Of a DNA stretch of 57,755 nucleotides, positions 34,148 to 43,018 are shown piece after piece (the stretch's first letter is position 1; each line of letters opens with the position of its first letter). Made by a program: the position numbers and the translations under genes. Source of the DNA: Rhodospirillaceae bacterium (lineage in GTDB: Bacteria > Pseudomonadota > Alphaproteobacteria > UBA8366); assembly GCA_002724395.1 (NCBI GenBank), contig PBOR01000031.1:67768-125522 (forward strand), in the 5' to 3' direction. The notes under the pieces were generated by a model. The model saw nothing but the letters and a program-made list of their open reading frames with translations, ran no database searches and had not been told where the DNA came from.

Positions 34148-35620
34148 TTGGAACTCGGGGTGCTCATATTTCTGAGTAGTGGCTTGTTTCTAGGTTGGGC
34201 GCTGGGGGCAAATGATGCAGCGAACGTGTTCGGCACTGCCGTCGCTACGCGCATGGTCAATTTCACAACGGCTGCTATCATTTGTTCTATCTTCGTAATT
34301 TTAGGTGCGGTTTTTAGTGGGGCCGGTGCGGCACAAACACTCGGCAAGTTAGGTGCAGTGAATGCATTGCCTGGGGCTTTCATGGCTGCCTTCGCAGCGG
34401 CATTGGCGGTCTATCTTATGACGAAGGCGGGATTGCCTGTATCTACAAGTCAAGCGATTGTTGGCGCTATTATCGGTTGGAACTTTTTCACTAATACGCT
34501 TACCGATACGGTAACGCTGACAAAAATTATTAGTACGTGGGTAGTCTGTCCTGTCCTCGCAGCAATCTGTTCGGCGATCATTTTTAAATGCACCGTTAAA
34601 GTTGTGAGATGGGCAAAGATTCATTTACTTAGAATCGATGCTTATACGCGTTTAGGGCTGATTTTAGCTGGTGCTTTTGGGTCTTATAGCTTGGGTGCTA
34701 ATAATATTGCGAATGTGATGGGTGTTTTCATTTCTTCCTCGCCCTTTAGTGATATTTCTATTGGTACACTTTTCACTCTGACCTCGGTCCAACAACTATT
34801 TCTGATTGGTGCGATTGCTATTGGCGTTGGTGTCGTCACTTATTCCAAACGAGTGATGATAACTGTCGGCGCTGATCTCCTCCCATTGTCTCCTATTGCT
34901 GCGTGGGTAGCCGTGGTGTCGCATTCTATTGTGCTATTTCTTTTTGCGTCTCAAGGCTTGAAATATCTGCTGGAGACTAATGGTCTACCATCGATTCCCT
35001 TAGTGCCAGTATCGAGTTCGCAAGCGGTTGTGGGCGCAGTTTTAGGGATAGCGCTGGTCCAGGGTGCCCGGAATTTCCAATGGAGCGTTTTTGGCTCTAT
35101 TGGTCTTGGTTGGGTGATAACTCCTATTCTTGCGGGCTTAATCTGCTTTGTAGGGTTGTTCTTTTTACAAAACGTGTTCAGCCAGAAAGTTTTTCAGCCG
35201 GTATCTTATGGAGTCTCGAATGAGGTGGTGGAGCGGCTCGAGAAAGAGGGTATTGATGGCACACCGCTCCGTACTTTAAACGAAAAGCAATTCGATAACG
35301 CGGTCGCGTTGCATGATGTACTTAGTGACATCAAGCAATATGGATCTTTTGAACGTAAAAAGATTATGTTTTTTGCAAAGTATGAACCGATCTTTATGGA
35401 TGCCCAAAAATTTGTGCAACTCAATCGCGGTGGCTTGGCACCAGAACGATCAAGAATAATTCAGACGATTAGTGGCCAGTTTTATCCTTATGCGTGGATG
35501 CTTCGTGATGAACTAGTTTTAAGGTCCGCCGCATGGCGAAAGATTGAAGACGATAAATATAATCGTCTCCTTGATCGAGATTTTAATTTCGTAGTGCGAC
35601 TGTTTAATTCAAAGTATTGA
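34148..35620 (+). CDS. pit: Inorganic phosphate transporter, PiT family
   Basis: 490 residues with about ten membrane segments. The two PiT signature repeats are visible: GANDAANVFGTAVATRM near the N-terminus and GANNIANVMGVF in the second half, plus GLPVSTSQAIVGAIIGW and VPVSSSQAVVGAVLGIA. It carries out cation-coupled phosphate uptake in the inner membrane. The C-terminal 130 residues after the last membrane segment form a charged cytoplasmic tail, longer than in many PiT proteins. No good ATG exists; TTG at 34148 (or GTG at 34160) must start it. Confidence 0.9.
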   Translation: MELGVLIFLSSGLFLGWALGANDAANVFGTAVATRMVNFTTAAIICSIFVILGAVFSGAGAAQTLGKLGAVNALPGAFMAAFAAALAVYLMTKAGLPVSTSQAIVGAIIGWNFFTNTLTDTVTLTKIISTWVVCPVLAAICSAIIFKCTVKVVRWAKIHLLRIDAYTRLGLILAGAFGSYSLGANNIANVMGVFISSSPFSDISIGTLFTLTSVQQLFLIGAIAIGVGVVTYSKRVMITVGADLLPLSPIAAWVAVVSHSIVLFLFASQGLKYLLETNGLPSIPLVPVSSSQAVVGAVLGIALVQGARNFQWSVFGSIGLGWVITPILAGLICFVGLFFLQNVFSQKVFQPVSYGVSNEVVERLEKEGIDGTPLRTLNEKQFDNAVALHDVLSDIKQYGSFERKKIMFFAKYEPIFMDAQKFVQLNRGGLAPERSRIIQTISGQFYPYAWMLRDELVLRSAAWRKIEDDKYNRLLDRDFNFVVRLFNSKY

Positions 35621-35825
35621 GATAGAGCGTCATTTAGAGCGCGTCTGCCTTAATGTGCACTAGAATGTTAATATTCTAAAATGTGATAACTTTATCTATA
35701 CCACCTTAGACGTTTTGTTCAGCGATAAGCTTACAGCAAAGTCACCATTTGCAATCTATTTAATCATTAATATTTGGAGATGTAATTCTGCCGTATGCAG
35801 TTTAGCCTAAACATTAGAGTGATTA

Positions 35826-37367
35826 TTATGCTGCCCCGACAGGTTCAGCAAACTCGTTGAGCACGACGCCGGGGCGTTCCCGCATCATCTCGGTTAACTC
35901 TTTACGGGCGATCGACCCGGCGGTGTCGTTGAATAAATTATCCATTTCGTTTGGGTCATTGACCAAATCATACAGCTCGCCGGCCCCACTCTCGAGCTCA
36001 AAAGTACATTTATGGGTTTTAGTGCGGATAGTACGCAAGATTAGTGGTACTCCACAGCGCGACGCATTTACATTCCACTCATTGTAGGCGACATCCCGGC
36101 TACCATTCCCTTCGACCAGTTCACGTAGGCTCTCGCTTTGAATATTTTCATGTTTATTAATGCCCGCATAATCATAAAAAGTGGCAGCCAGATCCAACGT
36201 TGAGACTGGTTCATCGACAATTTTATCCGCAGGAACGCCGGGCCCATTAAAGATTAATCCGACATTCAACAGAGCTTCGTAATGCGTCGGACCTTTTAGG
36301 TAAAGGCCGTGATCGCCCAACATGTCGCCGTGGTCGGTGGTATAAACAACTATAGTGTTTTCACGTTGGCCGTTAGTTTCCAATGCTTCAAAGATACGAC
36401 CCACATTATGATCGATCAACGAAATCATGCCGTAATAGTTTGCTGTCATGTCGCGAAGTTGCGCTTCGGTCTGGTCTGGGCAGCGTGAGCCATGTTTGCG
36501 AAACTCGAGCAGTTCCGGATCATCTAAGTCTGGTTCACTTTCTAGCGATGCCTTGTGCCACCAAGGGCGGCGTTCCAGGTCTTTGTTATGTATGGTCGAA
36601 ATATCGACCTCTTCCGGATTATGCATTCGGCTCCAAGGCTCAGGACAGTCAAACGGGTGATGCGGATCCGGGAAGGAAGCCCAAAGAACAAACGGCTCCT
36701 TATCGTCATGGCGTGATAGGAAATCTACCGTTCGGTCGCCGACCCAGGTTGAAGTATGCCATTGCGCGGGTAAAGCCGAATGCCAGGTTTGAGCAGCGCT
36801 AGTTTTGGGCGCCAATTCTTCTGCCCAAAGGTCCCATACTTCTTGACCACTATTACCGTGGCCGTAATACCAACGCTCGAAATGTTGTCCCACCGGCGGC
36901 ATTACCGGGTTGCGATTTTTGTGAAAATGGCCGTGGCACATCATTTCGATATAGTCGAAGCCCATATAAGGGCCGGTCCAATCCTCCGCATAATCAGCCG
37001 AGCTGAAATGGCATTCCGGCCGGCCGGTAGGCTGGAAGGTACCCTTAGTGGAGAAATGTGTTTTGCCGATAAAAGCGGATTTATATCCGCTGTTGGCTAA
37101 TGTCCGTGAAAAACCGGTTTCGGCCAGCTCTTCGGTAATATCTATACCATTATCCACGACCCCATGGCTAAGTGGTAAAAGCCCGGTCAAGATTGATGTG
37201 CGTGAGGGCTGACATACTACGTTCGGCGTGATGCATTGGGTGAAGTGTGTGCCGCTTGCCGCCATTCGATCCAAATGAGGGGTTTTAACTTTGCGGCCTC
37301 GAAATCCATAGCAGTCCGCGCGTTGTTGATCCGAGGTGATCAATAAGATGTTGGGGCGTTTTGCCAT
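35826..37367 (-). CDS. Sulfatase 3 (type I, Cys-type CQPSR)
   Basis: 513 residues. Metal ligands in ITSDQQRADCYG, active-site Cys52 in VCQPSRTS (CxPSR core for formylglycine formation), and TTDHGDMLGDHGLYLKG. No signal peptide, so probably cytoplasmic. Ends with RPGVVLNEFAEP, shared in pattern with sulfatase 4. The two are clear paralogues and differ from the CVPAR pair at 10988-13903. Follows the Ldh-family gene by 17 bases. Confidence 0.9.
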   Translation of the reverse strand: MAKRPNILLITSDQQRADCYGFRGRKVKTPHLDRMAASGTHFTQCITPNVVCQPSRTSILTGLLPLSHGVVDNGIDITEELAETGFSRTLANSGYKSAFIGKTHFSTKGTFQPTGRPECHFSSADYAEDWTGPYMGFDYIEMMCHGHFHKNRNPVMPPVGQHFERWYYGHGNSGQEVWDLWAEELAPKTSAAQTWHSALPAQWHTSTWVGDRTVDFLSRHDDKEPFVLWASFPDPHHPFDCPEPWSRMHNPEEVDISTIHNKDLERRPWWHKASLESEPDLDDPELLEFRKHGSRCPDQTEAQLRDMTANYYGMISLIDHNVGRIFEALETNGQRENTIVVYTTDHGDMLGDHGLYLKGPTHYEALLNVGLIFNGPGVPADKIVDEPVSTLDLAATFYDYAGINKHENIQSESLRELVEGNGSRDVAYNEWNVNASRCGVPLILRTIRTKTHKCTFELESGAGELYDLVNDPNEMDNLFNDTAGSIARKELTEMMRERPGVVLNEFAEPVGAA

Positions 37368-37384
37368 CGTATTTCTCCCTATTT

Positions 37385-38440
37385 CTAGAATGGCAGGTAA
37401 TTTTTTAAGCTCATATGTTCCGCCAGTTTGCGCAAATCACCAAGGGTATTTTTTGGCAGAGCAATCCCATTTTTGCGGTTCTCTTTATTGTTACGCTGCT
37501 CGAGTTCCCCGGGGAAATAACATTCGTCAAAACCGTGTGCCAGCGGGATTGCCTTCGTTTTGGAGATCATTTCTTCCATGTCTTCTTCGAATTCGCTTAA
37601 AGGGCGGAAAGCCTCGATATTGAGTGCGAGCATTAACTGGCCGGTGCCGCCTTTCTTTTCCGCTTGGTAAGGGCCGAAAACCCCATCGCAAAATTGGCTG
37701 CCCGATAAAACGCCTGAGAGCACATCCATCATATAAGTGATGCCGTAGCCCTTGTGATCGCCAACCGGCAAGATTACGCCTTCCGCTCCGAGGGCGGCGT
37801 CTGTCGTTGGTGCCCCTTCCGGGGTCAGCGCCCAACCCTCAGGAATTGGCTCGCCACGTTGCCGAGCAAGATAGATTTTACCGCGTGCCACTTTAGTATT
37901 GGCAATATCAAGGATCACATGGCCGTGTTTTCCTGCAGGGGCGGAAAAGCTGAGTGGATTGTTACCAAATAGTTTCTCCCGCCCACCCCATGGCGCGATA
38001 GCAGGGCTACCGTTTGTGGTTAGAAAACCGATGCAGCCTTTTTGAGCAGCCAGGCGCGTATGATACATGGCGGTACCAAAATGATTGGAATTACGAATTG
38101 AGACGACGCCAACTCCGTGTTTCCGTGCTCGTTTTACAGCATCTTTAACGGCAAATTGGGCCAAAGTCTGGCCAATTCCGTCCTGACCGTCGATAAGTGT
38201 TATAGCACCCGCATCCACAAGTGTTTTAGGTTCCGTGACCGCCTGCATGACGCCGGATTCAATGCGTGCTGCATACCATGGTAACCGCATGACACCATGG
38301 GATTGATGACCCCATAGATCTGCCTGAACCAAGCTATCGGAAATGAGGTGGGCTTCCTCATCAGAGACGCCTAATTTCTTATAGACGGTGGTGCCAAACG
38401 CGATGAGTGGTTCGACGGCGACGCGGTTATTAGTGGTCAT
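37385..38440 (-). CDS. Ldh-family NAD(P)-dependent dehydrogenase (malate/L-lactate/sulfolactate dehydrogenase type)
   Basis: 351 residues of the family that includes ureidoglycolate dehydrogenase, 2,3-diketogulonate reductase and sulfolactate dehydrogenase, which do not have a Rossmann fold. Blocks: ADLWGHQSHGVMRLPWY with the catalytic His, GVVSIRNSNHFGTAMY, and GYGITYMMDVLSGVLSG. The start at 38440 follows GAGGA by seven bases; a longer frame to 38500 is not supported. It is set between two sulfatase genes, so it may oxidise the alcohol that a sulfatase releases, or handle a hydroxysulfonate. Confidence 0.87.
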   Translation of the reverse strand: MTTNNRVAVEPLIAFGTTVYKKLGVSDEEAHLISDSLVQADLWGHQSHGVMRLPWYAARIESGVMQAVTEPKTLVDAGAITLIDGQDGIGQTLAQFAVKDAVKRARKHGVGVVSIRNSNHFGTAMYHTRLAAQKGCIGFLTTNGSPAIAPWGGREKLFGNNPLSFSAPAGKHGHVILDIANTKVARGKIYLARQRGEPIPEGWALTPEGAPTTDAALGAEGVILPVGDHKGYGITYMMDVLSGVLSGSQFCDGVFGPYQAEKKGGTGQLMLALNIEAFRPLSEFEEDMEEMISKTKAIPLAHGFDECYFPGELEQRNNKENRKNGIALPKNTLGDLRKLAEHMSLKNYLPF

Positions 38441-38508
38441 ATAGTGTCCTCGCAGCAGGGAAGGTGTTTTTATGGGACGATTCAGATCGAGAGATAGCAA
38501 AGTATGGA

Positions 38509-40053
38509 TTAAGAAGTTCCTGGGGCTACGGGCGGCGGCAAAGGATCAAGAACTTTACCCGGCCGGGCGCGCATCATATCCTCTAATTCTTTTTGAACCG
38601 CACGTACACTGGCATCATTATATAGGTTATCCATTTCAAGCGGATCATTAACCAAATCGTAGAGTTCGCCCGCACCGCTTTTTAGTTCGAAGGCACACTT
38701 GTGTGTCTTGGTGCGGACAATCCGAAGGTCCAGAGGCACTCCGCAGCGGTTCTCAAACAGGTGCCATTCATTGTAGGCCACATCGCGTGATATATTGTTT
38801 TGTCCTTTGATGAGCGGTCTAAGGCTCTGACTTTGAATCCCTTTCGGTTTTTCTACATTAGCAAAGTCGTAGAAGGTTGCTGCGATATCTAATGTGGATA
38901 CCGGATCTTGAATGGTTCCGCCGGCGGGCACGCCGGGACCACGGAAAATGGCACCGACATTGAGGAGCCCTTCATAAAATGTTGGGCCCTTTTTGTATAG
39001 ACCGTGATCGCCTAATAAATCACCATGATCGGACGTGAAAACTACAAGTGTATTTTCGGCGATGCCTTCTGCATCAATAGTATCTAGCAGTCGCCCTACA
39101 TTGTGATCGATGAGGGAAATCATACCGAAATAGTTAGCGGTCATAGCGCGAAGTTGATGTTCGGATAGCTGCTCAGTGCGCGAACCTTCAGTGCGCCATT
39201 TAACGACTTCCGGGTCGTCCGAAATGGGTTTACTGAATAGGGTCGCTTCATGCCACCATGGCCGTCGCTTTAAGTCCCTAGTAGGGGTAGGCGAAATATC
39301 CACCTCGTCTGGGTGATGCAGGTAAGCCCAGGGCGCAGGGCAATCGAAGCAGTAATGCGGGTCTGGAAAAGACGCCCACATCACGAAAGGCTTTTCTTTA
39401 TCGCGACTAGTAATCCAGTCGATAGCGCGGTCGCCGACCCAACTAGAGGAGTGCCAGGCAACTGGAAGGGCCGAATTAAAAACATCTTTGACACCGCTTT
39501 CCGGACCCATGTCCGTATTCCATAAATCAAGAACATTTTCTTCGCGGCTGAAGAACCAGCGTTCAAAATGTTGTCCCTCGGGGGGCACCATGGGCCGTCG
39601 GGTGCGATGGAAATGTCCATGGACGATGAGTTCTGTATGCTGAAAGCCCATATATGGGCCGGTCCAGTTCGAGCTATAATCTGCGGAGCTTAGCTTGCAT
39701 TCGGGCGTGCCGGTGGGCGTGATCGAGCCCTTTGAAGAAAAATGTGCCTTACCAATGAAGGCGGTGTCATAACCAGCGTTACCAAGAGTGCCCGCGAAGC
39801 CTTTCTCGCCAAAAGCCGGGTTCAAATCACAACCATTATCAGAGCTGCCGTGTGTGAGTGGAAGCATGCCGGTGAGGATGGACGCTCGGGAGGGTTGGCA
39901 GACCAGGTTGGGGGTAATGCAATTTTCTGCCGATACACCATCTGCGGCCAACCGATCAAGGTGGGGTGTTTTCACCTTACGGCCTCTGAAGCCGTAGCTG
40001 TCACCACGGTGTTGGTCGGACGTAATAAAGAGGATATTGGGGCGTTTACGCAT
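38509..40053 (-). CDS. Sulfatase 4 (type I, Cys-type CQPSR)
   Basis: 514 residues, paralogue of sulfatase 3 over its full length. ITSDQHRGDSYG, active-site Cys52 in VCQPSRAS, TSDHGDLLGDHGLYKKG. No signal peptide. First gene of the sulfatase-dehydrogenase-sulfatase unit; the next gene starts 68 bases downstream. No formylglycine-generating enzyme is encoded in the window, so maturation depends on one elsewhere. Confidence 0.9.
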   Translation of the reverse strand: MRKRPNILFITSDQHRGDSYGFRGRKVKTPHLDRLAADGVSAENCITPNLVCQPSRASILTGMLPLTHGSSDNGCDLNPAFGEKGFAGTLGNAGYDTAFIGKAHFSSKGSITPTGTPECKLSSADYSSNWTGPYMGFQHTELIVHGHFHRTRRPMVPPEGQHFERWFFSREENVLDLWNTDMGPESGVKDVFNSALPVAWHSSSWVGDRAIDWITSRDKEKPFVMWASFPDPHYCFDCPAPWAYLHHPDEVDISPTPTRDLKRRPWWHEATLFSKPISDDPEVVKWRTEGSRTEQLSEHQLRAMTANYFGMISLIDHNVGRLLDTIDAEGIAENTLVVFTSDHGDLLGDHGLYKKGPTFYEGLLNVGAIFRGPGVPAGGTIQDPVSTLDIAATFYDFANVEKPKGIQSQSLRPLIKGQNNISRDVAYNEWHLFENRCGVPLDLRIVRTKTHKCAFELKSGAGELYDLVNDPLEMDNLYNDASVRAVQKELEDMMRARPGKVLDPLPPPVAPGTS

Positions 40054-40305
40054 TTCAGCTCTCCCGCTTTTGCTACTATTCCTTATTATAATAAAACTGA
40101 AGGGTGGTAGTATCTCTGGGTAGGATCTTGTTACTTTATCCTCTTACGCGCCTGTTGCGTTAGACCCTGAAATAATTTGATAAATACTGCACAAACTACC
40201 GCCTCCGGTGCAGGACCCCGGTATCGTATGAATTAGCGCCGATAGCCGATATCAAGGCAAGCTAGGCATCTAAATACTCTGCAATGAACCTCCACTGCGC
40301 TTGGC

Positions 40306-41130
40306 CTATTGAGGATAATCATCTGGTAGCGGTGTACATTTCAATGACATGCCCCCGTCGAGGACGATTTCCGAGCCGGTAACGAATTTCGATTCGTCGG
40401 ATGCAAAATAAACTGCTGCGTATGCCACATCGAAACCATCGCCCATTTGGCCCATCGGAATACGAGCATTGCGACTGGCGATGATGGCATCTACGTCACC
40501 ACCAGTGCGCTGTCCAGCCAAGCGCACCTCCACCATCGGAGTGTGGAGTTGGCCTGGAATAATCGTATTGCAGCGGACCCCGCGTCCCGCGAATTCAATA
40601 GCTACGGCTTGGCTGTAGCGGCGGATCGCAGCCTTCGTTGTCGCATAAGCGATTTGAAATGCACCACCATAGGTAAGACCGGACGTGGACGACATGTTAA
40701 TAATCGAACCGCTGTGCTGTTTCACCATATGTGGAAGCACCTCCTTGGTTACGAGAAAAACATGTTTGAGGTTGTGATCCATTTGGCGATCCCAAATCTC
40801 CTCGTCCATATCCATGGCGCCACCGGCTGCCGAGCCGCCTACGTTGTTATGTAGGATATCGACGGTACCGAATTCTTTGATGCACGCTGCGACCATTTCT
40901 TTGATTTGATCTGATTTGGTGACGTCGCAACTATGGGTGGCACAGAAATTGCCTTCTTCCTCAATTGTCTTGCGCGTTTCCTCGACGGCTTCTTCATTGA
41001 GATCAGCGGCAAATACTTTCGCTCCCTCTCGAGCGAATAATGTTGCTGTCGCGCGACCATTGCCCCAACCTGGCCCACAGGACCCTGCGCCTGAAATTAA
41101 TGCTACTTTGCCCGCTAATCGGCCCGCCAT
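40306..41130 (-). CDS. SDR-family oxidoreductase
   Basis: 274 residues, classical SDR. The cofactor loop SGAGSCGPGWGNGRA is longer than the common TGxxxGIG and occurs in a subfamily of catabolic dehydrogenases. ADLNEEAV after the second strand has an Asp favouring NAD. NNVGGSA, catalytic Ser in MSSTSG and Tyr-x3-Lys in YATTKAA are present; the C-terminus has VLDGGMSLK. Oxidises or reduces an alcohol/ketone; substrate unknown. GAGGATGAT precedes the start. Confidence 0.88.
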   Translation of the reverse strand: MAGRLAGKVALISGAGSCGPGWGNGRATATLFAREGAKVFAADLNEEAVEETRKTIEEEGNFCATHSCDVTKSDQIKEMVAACIKEFGTVDILHNNVGGSAAGGAMDMDEEIWDRQMDHNLKHVFLVTKEVLPHMVKQHSGSIINMSSTSGLTYGGAFQIAYATTKAAIRRYSQAVAIEFAGRGVRCNTIIPGQLHTPMVEVRLAGQRTGGDVDAIIASRNARIPMGQMGDGFDVAYAAVYFASDESKFVTGSEIVLDGGMSLKCTPLPDDYPQ

Positions 41131-41254
41131 ATCATCCTCCCTCAGAATTTCACTAAATATTTGTTAGGGCTTTGGTGGCACAAGGAAGCGAAAATGAAAA
41201 GGGTTGGTGGAATGCTGGTTGAATTCTTTGAGGTAGGATCGCGAGGTATGAAGT

Positions 41255-42022
41255 TTAGTTTCGATAGCCGCCCAACATGAGAGTACAGTCGTGATCAACT
41301 TTGCCTGTAAGGTTTTTTGAGCGGAGAAACGCCCTAATGTTGCTATGCAGTTCGTCATCATCCCTAGCTAACGCAGTACATTGATCCAGTGGTCTGAAAA
41401 ACGGCGTATGCGGTCTATAGCCATCACTGCGAATTGAAAGAGGTTCTAATGCGTTTGTTGACGCACACACAAATTCCGTCAGGCCATTTTGTGCAGCAAC
41501 CTCCATATTATCGCGTGCATTTGGTTGTGTGATGTATTGATTTTCGGTGTTGGTTCGCTTTTCCCCGGGACGAAACATGAATTCATATTGTCTTCCACTT
41601 TGGCGATAGACGATGAAGCCAGTACCGATTTTCATGGCGACCAGTCCAGACGGACACGCGATAAATACAATTAGGGATGTCGCCAAATCATCAACAGAAA
41701 CTAAATAATCGGCAGCGGCAGATTTCAGAGATTCCTGAACGCTATCTAAAAGGGCTTCGAAAATTATTACGGCAGCTCCTTCATTTGGATTACGCACAAG
41801 GGATTGGAAGTGTAAAGCATTGGTCCGGATGGTATTACAAGCGCTTCGTACTACTGTTTTAGCGCCAATATGCGAAAATTGCGCCTTACCTTGCCCATCT
41901 GCGACTGCGCTTACAATAACGTCAGCATTGAGCTTTAGAACTTTGCCATAATATTGGCATGGCCTGGTTTGAGCCTCTTGGGGGCTAGCTTTTCGAAAAT
42001 CTACGGCCGCATTCCAACTCAT
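41255..42022 (-). CDS. PP2C-family protein phosphatase-like protein, possibly impaired
   Basis: 255 residues resembling bacterial PP2C-type Ser/Thr phosphatases of the PF13672 kind. Recognised are AVADGQGKAQFSHIGA (Asp42, metal site), SLIVFIACPSGLVAMKIGTGFIVY (core strands), the FVCASTNALEPLSI block and the C-terminal DHDCTLMLGG (metal Asp). The early motif, usually PCQDA-like with a metal-binding Asp, reads PCQYYG here, so one key Asp seems to be Tyr. No kinase, vWA or sigma-factor partner gene is nearby. Activity is therefore in doubt; it may bind a phosphoprotein without cleaving it. Confidence 0.68.
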   Translation of the reverse strand: MSWNAAVDFRKASPQEAQTRPCQYYGKVLKLNADVIVSAVADGQGKAQFSHIGAKTVVRSACNTIRTNALHFQSLVRNPNEGAAVIIFEALLDSVQESLKSAAADYLVSVDDLATSLIVFIACPSGLVAMKIGTGFIVYRQSGRQYEFMFRPGEKRTNTENQYITQPNARDNMEVAAQNGLTEFVCASTNALEPLSIRSDGYRPHTPFFRPLDQCTALARDDDELHSNIRAFLRSKNLTGKVDHDCTLMLGGYRN

Positions 42023-42180
42023 TGTTGTAAAACCTTAGTTGGGAAATTATATCCCTATCTAAAAAAAATAAAAGAAAACAAAGTATTTTTAAAAAATAAT
42101 AATAAATTAATAATAGAATATCAATATAAAATAAATAAATAATCATGGTTATATGATTTAATTACTTTTTTTATGCGGAA

Positions 42181-42208
42181 ATCATAGAATTTTCTATGAT
42201 ATTTTTTT
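42181..42208. repeat. Perfect 9+2+9 palindrome followed by a T-run
   Basis: ATCATAGAA, TT, TTCTATGAT at 42181-42200, then A and seven T. On the plus strand this looks like an AT-rich terminator, yet no plus-strand gene lies upstream: the PP2C-like gene reads away from it. It could be an operator in the divergent region before the VOC gene, or end an unseen short transcript. Confidence 0.5.
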
Positions 42209-42316
42209 AAAGATTATTGGATGTATTTTTAATTTTGTGAGATTTGCTATGCTGAAATTTTATAGACGGTTATGTTAGAGATGTAAGCGACGATTTATAA
42301 TTCTAGGAATTTATAG

Positions 42317-42733
42317 ATGGCGAATGCACCATTTTCTCTAATCGGGCTCGATCACGTTGTTCTTCGAGTATCTGACATGACCTCAATGATAAAATTTTAC
42401 TGTGATACCTTGGGCGGTACCATAGAGCGTGAAGTCGAAGAAATTGGACTGGTCCAGCTTCGTCTTGGATGCAGCTTGGTCGACCTCGTAGACGTCGAGG
42501 GGGAAATTGGTCGCAGCGGTGGTGCTGCTCCAGGGCCTGGCGGTCGAAACTTGGATCATTTTTGTCTTCGCATAGAGGGATTTGATGAGAATACTTTGAA
42601 GAAATATTTGACTGCATGTGGTGTGAATATAGGAGAGAAGGGAAGCCGTTATGGGGCGGATGGTTTAGGACCATCACTCTATATCCACGACCCCGAAGGA
42701 AATAAGGTAGAGTTGAAAGGGTCTCCAAGCTGA
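42317..42733 (+). CDS. VOC-superfamily (glyoxalase/bleomycin resistance-like) protein
   Basis: 138 residues with the paired beta-alpha-beta units of vicinal-oxygen-chelate proteins. GLDHVVLRVSDMTSMIKFYCDTLGG opens unit one (metal His) and NLDHFCLRIEGFD unit two, ending YIHDPEGNKVELKG with the metal Glu. Could be a lyase, dioxygenase or epimerase; substrate unknown. AGGAAT precedes the ATG. It stands alone between two AT-rich gaps. Confidence 0.85.
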   Translation: MANAPFSLIGLDHVVLRVSDMTSMIKFYCDTLGGTIEREVEEIGLVQLRLGCSLVDLVDVEGEIGRSGGAAPGPGGRNLDHFCLRIEGFDENTLKKYLTACGVNIGEKGSRYGADGLGPSLYIHDPEGNKVELKGSPS

Positions 42734-43018
42734 TTGGGTTTGTTTAGACAGCGCTTAATAAAAGAAATTATTCTGATTTACCTCTAAATAAAGTGAAAAA
42801 CCAATATTGATTGCCAGGTATAAAAAAGAGAATAAAAACTTTAAAAATTGGCTTTATCTATTTTAATTAAAAAATTATCAAATAATTATAAATATAATAT
42901 AAATAATATATATTATTTTATTTACATTTGCTATGTCTAATTTATCTGGTATATTGCTATTCGATAGAAATTTAATAGTCGAAAAGGTTATTTCCGTTCA
43001 AAAGGCAAGGTACTAGCG

